A stretch of 64,000 nucleotides of DNA from Pararhizobium_B sp963838155 (GTDB lineage Bacteria > Pseudomonadota > Alphaproteobacteria > Rhizobiales > Rhizobiaceae): the NCBI GenBank assembly GCA_963838155.1, contig CAWIQE010000022.1:124001-188000 (forward strand), in the 5' to 3' direction. Position numbers and translations under genes: made by a program. A model generated the notes under the pieces. That model made no database searches. It saw only the letters and a list, made by a program, of their open reading frames with translations, and was not told where the DNA came from. How positions within the stretch are numbered: the first letter of the stretch is position 1; every line of letters begins with the position of its first letter. This document shows, in pieces, positions 58,621 through 64,000 of this stretch.

Positions 58621-60363
58621 ATGGCAGGCTTCTTCAAGAAGATATTTTCCTTCGGCAGGAAGGAGGTCGAGACCGTTCCCGACGCCGAAGGCGCCGAAGA
58701 CGAAAGCCGAGCCGTTCCCGAAGAGGCCGGGCGCACCGGCGGCCCGGAGGCCCCGGCACCGGCGGATGCCCGCAAGGCCGACGCGAGCGCTCCCGACGAG
58801 GCCGCGGAACCGGCACCGGACCCCGCCGGGACGGCGCAGCCCCTGCCTGAAGGCGAGGCCGCCCCCGCAGGCGATCGGCCGCCCGCGGCGGAGCCCGGAA
58901 CGGCCGGCGACGACGCCGAGGACGACGCCGAAGACGACCCTCGGGGCACGCGCGACCGTTTCGATTTCGAAGGCGACGCCCCCGGCGCCGCGGCGGACGT
59001 CAAGCCCGGCGACCTTTCCGCCGAGGACCTCGTGCCGGTGCCCGAACTGCTCGACAACGAGCCCGGCGATCCGCCCCTCGCGGAAAACGTCGCCGACGTG
59101 GTGGAGCGCAATCTCGAAGCCTCCGGCGACGCCCAGGCCGAAGAGTCCGAGCCCGAGCCCGCGCCGGAAACCGAGCCCGAGCCGGAGCCGGAGCCCGGGC
59201 CGGAGATCGCGAAGACCCCCGAGCCGGCTCCCCCGGCTCCGCAGGACGATCTGCGTGCGGAGGAGGACAGCCAGCGCGCGGAGGAGGACGAACCCCCGGC
59301 GCAGGGGCCGGCCCCCGAACCCGCCGACGGCTCCGGCGAGCCCGCGCCCGCCCCCAAGCCCGAAAGGACGTCCTTCGCCGTCGACCCCGGCCGCCCGCGC
59401 CCCTCCGACGCCGAGGCGCCCGCGACCGGCGAGCCGCCGCTGACCTGGTTCCAGCGGCTGCGCCGGGGCCTGTCGCGGTCCTCCTCGCAGCTGACCGGCC
59501 AGATCGCGGGGGTCTTCACCCGGCGCAAGCTCGACGAGGACACCCTCCAGGATCTCGAGGACATCCTCATCCAGGCCGATCTCGGCGTCGAAACGGCGAT
59601 GCGCATCACCGACACGCTGGCCTCCGGCCGCTACGGGCGCGACGTCGGCACGGACGAGGTGACGGCGATCATGGCCGCGGAGATCGAAAAGGTGCTCGGT
59701 CCCGTCGCCCGGCCGCTCGAGCTGGACCTGTCGGTGAAGCCGCACGTCATCCTCGTCGTCGGCGTCAACGGGACTGGCAAGACCACCACGATCGGCAAGC
59801 TGGCGGCCAAGCTCACCCGCGGCGGCCTCAAGGTGACGCTCGCCGCCGGCGACACCTTCCGCGCGGCCGCTATCGAGCAGCTGAAGATCTGGGGAGAGCG
59901 CACCGGCGCGACGGTCGTCGCCTCCAGGCTCGGCGCCGATGCCGCCGGCCTCGCCTACGACGCCTACGAGCGCGCCCGGGCCGACGGGTCCGACGTCCTC
60001 ATCATCGACACCGCCGGCCGCCTGCAGAACAAGACCGAGCTCATGAACGAGCTGGAGAAGATCGTCCGCGTCCTCGGCAAGCACGATCCCGACGCGCCGC
60101 ACACCGTCCTGCAGACGCTCGACGCGACGACGGGCCAGAACGCGCTCAACCAGGTCGAGATCTTCAGGAACGTCGCCGGCGTCAACGGCCTCGTCATGAC
60201 CAAGCTCGACGGCACCGCCCGCGGCGGCATCCTGGTCGCGATCTCGGCCCGGCACAAGCTGCCCGTCTACTTCGTCGGCGTCGGCGAAGGCGTCGACGAC
60301 CTGGAACCCTTCGAGGCCCGCGAGTTCGCCGGCGCCATCGCCGGCACCCCGGCCGATGCCTGA
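58621..60363 (+). CDS. ftsY: SRP receptor FtsY with a long acidic N-terminal region
   Basis: 580-residue GTPase that docks the SRP at the membrane. Residues ~1-270 are a disordered, Glu/Asp/Pro/Ala-rich A region (AGFFKKIFSFGRKEVE then acidic repeats). The NG domain begins about residue 277 (PLTWFQRLRRGLSRSSSQLT) and holds GVNGTGKTTTIGKLAAKLTR, GDTFRAAAIEQLKIWGER, IDTAGRLQNKTELMNELEKI and TKLDGTARGGILVAI. The acidic region is longer than in many FtsY proteins but the type is usual in alphaproteobacteria. Confidence 0.96.
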   Translation: MAGFFKKIFSFGRKEVETVPDAEGAEDESRAVPEEAGRTGGPEAPAPADARKADASAPDEAAEPAPDPAGTAQPLPEGEAAPAGDRPPAAEPGTAGDDAEDDAEDDPRGTRDRFDFEGDAPGAAADVKPGDLSAEDLVPVPELLDNEPGDPPLAENVADVVERNLEASGDAQAEESEPEPAPETEPEPEPEPGPEIAKTPEPAPPAPQDDLRAEEDSQRAEEDEPPAQGPAPEPADGSGEPAPAPKPERTSFAVDPGRPRPSDAEAPATGEPPLTWFQRLRRGLSRSSSQLTGQIAGVFTRRKLDEDTLQDLEDILIQADLGVETAMRITDTLASGRYGRDVGTDEVTAIMAAEIEKVLGPVARPLELDLSVKPHVILVVGVNGTGKTTTIGKLAAKLTRGGLKVTLAAGDTFRAAAIEQLKIWGERTGATVVASRLGADAAGLAYDAYERARADGSDVLIIDTAGRLQNKTELMNELEKIVRVLGKHDPDAPHTVLQTLDATTGQNALNQVEIFRNVAGVNGLVMTKLDGTARGGILVAISARHKLPVYFVGVGEGVDDLEPFEAREFAGAIAGTPADA

Positions 60364-60453
60364 TGCCGCGGGAAAAAGGCGGACCTCGGCCCCCGTCCGC
60401 CGGGTTGGGCCTTTTCACGGGCGCCCAAACCCCCTAAGTCGTGGGGACCGGAA

Positions 60454-61128
60454 ATGCCTTGGATCACCCCGCAGGACGCGATGACCGAAAACGCTTCTCC
60501 AGAGTTCGCGACGAGGACCGAACGCGCCCACCCGGCGCTCAAGCTGCTGCTCGAGCTCGGTCCGCTCGTCGTCTTCTTCTTCGCGAATTCCAGGGGCGAA
60601 TGGATCGCCGCGACGTTTCCCGCGCTGGCCGCGCTCGGCGGACCCATCTTCATCGCCACCGCCCTGTTCATGGCCGCGACCGCGATCTCCCTCATCGCCT
60701 CGAAGATCGTCATGCGCACCCTGCCGGTCATGCCGCTGGTTTCCGGCGTCGTGGTGTTCGTCTTCGGCACGCTGACGCTCTACCTGCACGATGCCGTCTT
60801 CATCAAGATGAAGCCCACCATCATCAACGCGCTGTTCGGCTTCATCCTCATCGGCGGGCTGGCCTTCGGCAAGGCGCTGCTCGGCTACGTGTTCGATTCC
60901 GCCTTCAAGCTGGACGCGGAGGGATGGCGCAAGCTGACCTTGAGGTGGGGCGTGTTCTTCTTTTTCCTCGCCGCGCTCAACGAAGCGGTCTGGCGCAACG
61001 TCTCCACCGACGCCTGGGTTGCCTTCAAGGTGTGGGGGACGATGCCGATCACCATCGCCTTCACCATGTTCCAGATGCCGCTGATCCTGCGCCACACCGT
61101 GCGCGAAGCGCCGCCGGACGACGAATAG
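60454..61128 (+). CDS. yciB: Septation protein A / YciB (IspZ family)
   Basis: 224-residue protein with five or six membrane helices (LLELGPLVVFFFANSRGEWI at the start; FGTLTLYLHDAVFIKMKPTI; LLGYVFDSAFKLDAEGWRKL; LNEAVWRNVSTDAWVAFKVW). It is associated with septum formation in some bacteria. The GGGGA before the ATG at 60454 decides the start; an ATG nine codons later is the alternative. It follows ftsY by 90 bases. Just after its stop lies a methyltransferase remnant. Confidence 0.9.
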   Translation: MPWITPQDAMTENASPEFATRTERAHPALKLLLELGPLVVFFFANSRGEWIAATFPALAALGGPIFIATALFMAATAISLIASKIVMRTLPVMPLVSGVVVFVFGTLTLYLHDAVFIKMKPTIINALFGFILIGGLAFGKALLGYVFDSAFKLDAEGWRKLTLRWGVFFFFLAALNEAVWRNVSTDAWVAFKVWGTMPITIAFTMFQMPLILRHTVREAPPDDE

Positions 61129-61132
61129 CGCG

Positions 61133-61556
61133 ATCGAGCGCTGCCGCGTCTGCGGGGCCGGCCGGACGGTCCCCTTCTTCCTTGCCGGACGGACCGCCTA
61201 CCGGCGCTGCCCGGATTGCCTGGCGACCGGGATGGAGCCCCCGCTGCCGACGGCCGAGGCGGAGCGCGCCTGGTACGGCACCCACCGCAACGATCCCGGC
61301 GACCCCGCCTACCGCAGGTTCCTCGGGCGGCTCGCCGGGCGGCATCCTGGCGCTGATGACCTGCTTCCAGACCGACGACGCCCGCTTCGCCCGCTGGCAC
61401 TATCGCCGCGACCCGACCCACGTCGTCTTCTACCGCGAGGAGACGCTTCGCCTCCTGGCGGCGCGGCGGGGCTGGGAGATCGACGTCCCCTGCAAGGACG
61501 TGGCGCTGCTCCGGCGCCCGGACGGTTGCGGCGTCCAGCGCCCCGGCGCATCATGA
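61133..61556 (+). pseudogene. Class I SAM-dependent methyltransferase remnant, internal core deleted
   Basis: Two convincing parts in different frames. From 61133 the text is IERCRVCGAGRTVPFFLAGR, then YRRCPDCLATGMEPPLPTAE, HRNDPGDPAYRRFLGRLA: the zinc-like CxxC pairs and linker of a bacterial methyltransferase. From about 61343 another frame gives GGILALMTCFQTDDARFARW, HYRRDPTHVVFYREETLRLL, ending in a stop at 61556: the C-terminal end of the same family. The Rossmann core that binds SAM should sit between and is absent. The junction carries GGGCGGC twice, consistent with deletion between short repeats. There is also no start codon in frame between 61085 and 61231. Confidence 0.75.
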
Positions 61557-61563
61557 GGCCGCG

Positions 61564-62079
61564 ATGATCGAGGACGTGCTCAGGGACTTCGCCGGGAACG
61601 GCCACCTGCCCGCTGCCGTCGTCGTCGTGCGGCTGCTCGGCGCGGCGCTGATGTCCGTTCCGCTCGGGCTCGAACGCGAGATCAGGCGCCGTCCCGCCGG
61701 CCTGCGCACCCACATGCTCGTCTCGCTCTCCGCCGCGATGTTCGCCGTACTCGCGACCGAGATCGTCGTCTCGCCGCACTTCGACGGACCGCAGGTGCGC
61801 GCCGACCCGCTGCGCGTGGTCGAAGCGGTCACGTCGGGCGTCGCCTTCCTGGCGGCCGGCTTCATCATCTTCTCCCGCGGGCACGTGCGCGGCGTGACCA
61901 CCGGCGCCGGCATCTGGCTCGCCGCGGCGGTCGGCCTCTCCGCCGGCTACGGCTACTGGCTGATCGCCCTCACGGGAATGATCGTCGGCGCTTTCATCAT
62001 GATCGCCCTGCGCAGGATGGAAGGCGTCCTGGACCTGAAGAAGCCCCATCGCCATGACGGGGAGCCCGGCGCGGATTGA
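61564..62079 (+). CDS. MgtC/SapB family membrane protein
   Basis: 171 residues with five predicted helices. The MgtC domain shows LGAALMSVPLGLEREIRRRP, AGLRTHMLVSLSAAMFAVLA, GVAFLAAGFIIFSRGHVRGV and TTGAGIWLAAAVGLSAGYGY. MgtC family proteins are linked to magnesium homeostasis or virulence in pathogens; the role here is not known. GAGG precedes the ATG. It follows the methyltransferase remnant by seven bases. Confidence 0.88.
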   Translation: MIEDVLRDFAGNGHLPAAVVVVRLLGAALMSVPLGLEREIRRRPAGLRTHMLVSLSAAMFAVLATEIVVSPHFDGPQVRADPLRVVEAVTSGVAFLAAGFIIFSRGHVRGVTTGAGIWLAAAVGLSAGYGYWLIALTGMIVGAFIMIALRRMEGVLDLKKPHRHDGEPGAD

Positions 62080-62122
62080 TTGCCGAACCCGGCAAACGCT
62101 GGTATTGAAACCGCCATGTCGA

Positions 62123-62167
62123 CCCATTCGCTCATCGCCCATTCGCTTATCGCCCATTCGCTTATCG
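62123..62167 (+). repeat. Three-unit 15-base tandem repeat upstream of leuC
   Basis: CCCATTCGCTCATCG, then CCCATTCGCTTATCG twice, a minisatellite in the 279-base gap before leuC. A short frame crosses it and would encode SLIAH repeats, with a possible ATG at 62116. It has no support as a gene. Slippage could change its copy number. Confidence 0.75.
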
Positions 62168-62358
62168 AAGGCCTCGGATTTTCCGGACGGGTCCGGGCGC
62201 GCTCCTCGCTCGCCTTCCTGCCAGTCCACGACCACAAACGCCTTCCCGGCCGCTTCTTCGCGCGACTGACCGGCGCCGACGGCAGCATCGCCGCGGCCGG
62301 CTGACCGCGCACCGGTCGCCCGCAAGCCCTTACGGAACACCATTTCGGACGTGAAACA

Positions 62359-63768
62359 ATGACGAAGCCACGCACACTCTACGACAAGATCTGGGACGAC
62401 CACCTGGTCGACGAGCAGGACGACGGCACCTGCCTGATCTACATCGACCGCCACCTCGTCCACGAAGTGACGAGCCCGCAGGCCTTCGAGGGCCTGCGCA
62501 TGTCGAACCGCAAGGTCCGCCAGCCGGAGAAGACCCTCGCCGTCGTCGACCACAACGTGCCGACGACCCCCGACCGCCATGAGGGGATCAAGAACGAGGA
62601 GAGCCGCATCCAGGTGGAGGCGATGGCCCGCAACGCCGCCGACTTCGGCGTCGAGTACTTCAACGAAAGCGACATCCGCCAGGGCATCGTCCACATCGTC
62701 GGTCCCGAGCAGGGCTTCACGTTGCCGGGCACGACCATCGTGTGCGGCGACAGCCACACCTCCACCCACGGAGCCTTCGGCGCGCTGGCCCACGGCATCG
62801 GCACCTCCGAGGTGGAGCACGTCCTCGCCACCCAGACGCTGATCCAGAAGAAGGCGAAGAACATGCTGGTGCGCGTCGACGGCAAGCTGCCCGAAGGCGT
62901 CGGCGCCAAGGACGTGATCCTGGCGATCATCGGCCAGATCGGCACCGCCGGCGGCACCGGCCACGTCATCGAATATGCCGGCGAGGCGATCCGCTCGCTC
63001 TCCATGGAGGGCCGCATGACGGTCTGCAACATGTCGATCGAGGGCGGCGCCCGCGCCGGCCTGATCGCGCCGGACGAGGTGACCTACGCCTATCTCAAGG
63101 ACCGGCCCCGCGCGCCGAAGGGCAAGGCCTGGGACATGGCGGTCGCCTATTGGGAAAGCCTCAAGACCGATGCGGACGCCGTCTACGACAAGGTCGTGAC
63201 CCTCGACGCGGCCAGCCTGCCGCCGATCGTCTCCTGGGGCTCCTCGCCGGAAGACGTCATCGCCGTGACCGGAGCGGTCCCGAACCCGGACGACATCCCC
63301 GACGAGACGAAGCGCAAGTCGAAATGGCGCGCGCTCGACTATATGGGGCTGAAGCCCGGCACGAAGATCACCGACATCCGCCCCGACCGCGTCTTCATCG
63401 GCTCCTGCACCAACGGGCGCATCGAGGACCTGAGGACGGTCGCCAGGATGGTCGAGGGCCGCAAGGTCGCCGACAGCGTCTCGGCCATGATCGTGCCGGG
63501 CTCGGGCCTCGTGAAGAAGCAGGCGGAAGAGGAAGGCCTCGACCAGATCTTCAAGGCCGCCGGCTTCGAATGGCGCGAGCCCGGCTGCTCCATGTGCCTG
63601 GCGATGAACGACGACCGCCTGAAGCCCGGCGAGCGCTGCGCCTCGACCTCCAACCGCAATTTCGAGGGCCGCCAGGGCTTCAAGGGGCGCACCCATCTCG
63701 TCTCCCCGGCCATGGCCGCCGCCGCCGCCATCGCCGGCCACTTCGTCGACATCCGCGACTGGCGGTAG
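62359..63768 (+). CDS. leuC: 3-isopropylmalate dehydratase large subunit
   Basis: Leucine biosynthesis enzyme of the aconitase family. The 469-residue protein keeps the three iron-sulfur Cys: Cys350 (GSCTNGRIEDLR), Cys410 and Cys413 (EPGCSMCLAMNDDRL). Substrate blocks: GDSHTSTHGAFGALAHGIGT and STSNRNFEGRQGFKGRTHLV. The start is an ATG at 62359. leuD is not adjacent in this window. It converges with an unknown gene at the right edge. Confidence 0.97.
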   Translation: MTKPRTLYDKIWDDHLVDEQDDGTCLIYIDRHLVHEVTSPQAFEGLRMSNRKVRQPEKTLAVVDHNVPTTPDRHEGIKNEESRIQVEAMARNAADFGVEYFNESDIRQGIVHIVGPEQGFTLPGTTIVCGDSHTSTHGAFGALAHGIGTSEVEHVLATQTLIQKKAKNMLVRVDGKLPEGVGAKDVILAIIGQIGTAGGTGHVIEYAGEAIRSLSMEGRMTVCNMSIEGGARAGLIAPDEVTYAYLKDRPRAPKGKAWDMAVAYWESLKTDADAVYDKVVTLDAASLPPIVSWGSSPEDVIAVTGAVPNPDDIPDETKRKSKWRALDYMGLKPGTKITDIRPDRVFIGSCTNGRIEDLRTVARMVEGRKVADSVSAMIVPGSGLVKKQAEEEGLDQIFKAAGFEWREPGCSMCLAMNDDRLKPGERCASTSNRNFEGRQGFKGRTHLVSPAMAAAAAIAGHFVDIRDWR

Positions 63769-63823
63769 CCATCCGCTGACACCGAAATGCGCGGGACGCC
63801 GCCGCCGGCGCCCCGCAGCAGTT

Positions 63824-64000
63824 TTACTTCGCCGCCCTCTTGGCCTCCACATCCTTGAGCCAGCCGTCATAGGGATATGAATCCTGTGGAGCATAAGGTG
63901 TGGTGGACGGCTGACGCACATACGCGGCGAAAAAGTCTTCATAATTCGTCGGGTAGGTAGCGACACTCCGTCCGCTTATTTCCGACTTCCCCTGGACAGG
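63824..64000 (-). CDS. Unknown gene, 3' end only (cut by the window edge)
   Basis: A reading frame enters from the right edge and stays open for 58 codons to a TAA at 63824-63826. The C-terminus reads TYPTNYEDFFAAYVRQPSTT and YPYDGWLKDVEAKRAAK. The amino-acid composition is protein-like (Tyr-, Asp- and Pro-rich rather than random GC-frame sequence). No family is recognised. It converges with leuC, 55 bases from it. Confidence 0.6.
   Translation of the reverse strand, partial: PVQGKSEISGRSVATYPTNYEDFFAAYVRQPSTTPYAPQDSYPYDGWLKDVEAKRAAK

Noticed and set aside
58537..60255. Long open frame antisense to ftsY
   Set aside because: It is Arg/Gly/Ala/Val-rich with no recognisable domain and mirrors the third codon positions of ftsY. 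This is a GC-driven shadow.
62080..62304. 74-codon gene before leuC
   Set aside because: Largely made by the 15-base repeat; no ribosome site and no family resemblance.
61309..63966. Very long minus-strand open frame across leuC and mgtC
   Set aside because: Composition is typical of antisense GC frames, and both overlapping plus-strand genes are certain.

Overview
The window is high-GC DNA of an alphaproteobacterium, most likely in the Rhizobiales/Hyphomicrobiales. The evidence is gene content and order: phaA/phaR, acnA-ccmABCDG, ffh-chorismate mutase-rpsP-rimM-trmD-rplS, and dapF-mtaB-ftsY-yciB followed by leuC. DUF2794, DUF3008 and DUF1223 proteins point the same way. The genus cannot be named from this sequence alone. 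I see no rRNA, tRNA, CRISPR array, prophage or insertion sequence. It looks like core chromosome with small accessory patches.

Layout. 1-6.5 kb: polyhydroxyalkanoate genes (phaA cut by the window edge, phaR), gamma-glutamyltransferase, rpmF, a glutathione transferase, mtgA, ispA. 6.7-11.3 kb: hybrid histidine kinase, ispG, a Crp/Fnr regulator. 11.5-18.8 kb: an accessory-looking run on one strand (clpS paralogue, PPC-domain protein, TPP enzyme, enolase-superfamily enzyme, then a membrane protein, a gluconate-dehydrogenase-like subunit 3 and a GMC oxidoreductase). 18.8-22 kb: small unknown genes, a broken Crp/Fnr gene, DUF3008, an MFS transporter. 22-30 kb: pyruvate carboxylase, a LuxR solo, a two-domain aldehyde dehydrogenase with deoC. 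30-39 kb: small housekeeping genes, the tesA/ABC exporter pair, a BI-1 protein, and a candidate small RNA. 39.4-45.4 kb: aconitase and cytochrome c maturation. 45.4-48.3 kb: a YadGH-type ABC exporter and a divergent XRE regulator. 48.4-52.9 kb: the ribosome/SRP operon. 53-64 kb: broken ycaQ, MarR and its neighbour, dapF-mtaB-ftsY-yciB, a methyltransferase remnant, mgtC, leuC, and the 3' end of an unknown gene cut by the window.

Two features stand out. First, a composite palindromic repeat occurs at eight places, twice in tandem. Its stem bases differ between loci but change in matched pairs, so a hairpin is being conserved. Second, five coding regions are disrupted: a membrane protein, a Crp/Fnr regulator, ccmB, ycaQ and a methyltransferase. 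Three look like one-base insertions and could be sequencing errors. Two look like real internal deletions.

A third point is the 38.04-38.19 kb region. It has three stem-loops in a row ending in a good intrinsic terminator, on the strand opposite to its neighbours, and is a plausible undescribed small RNA.
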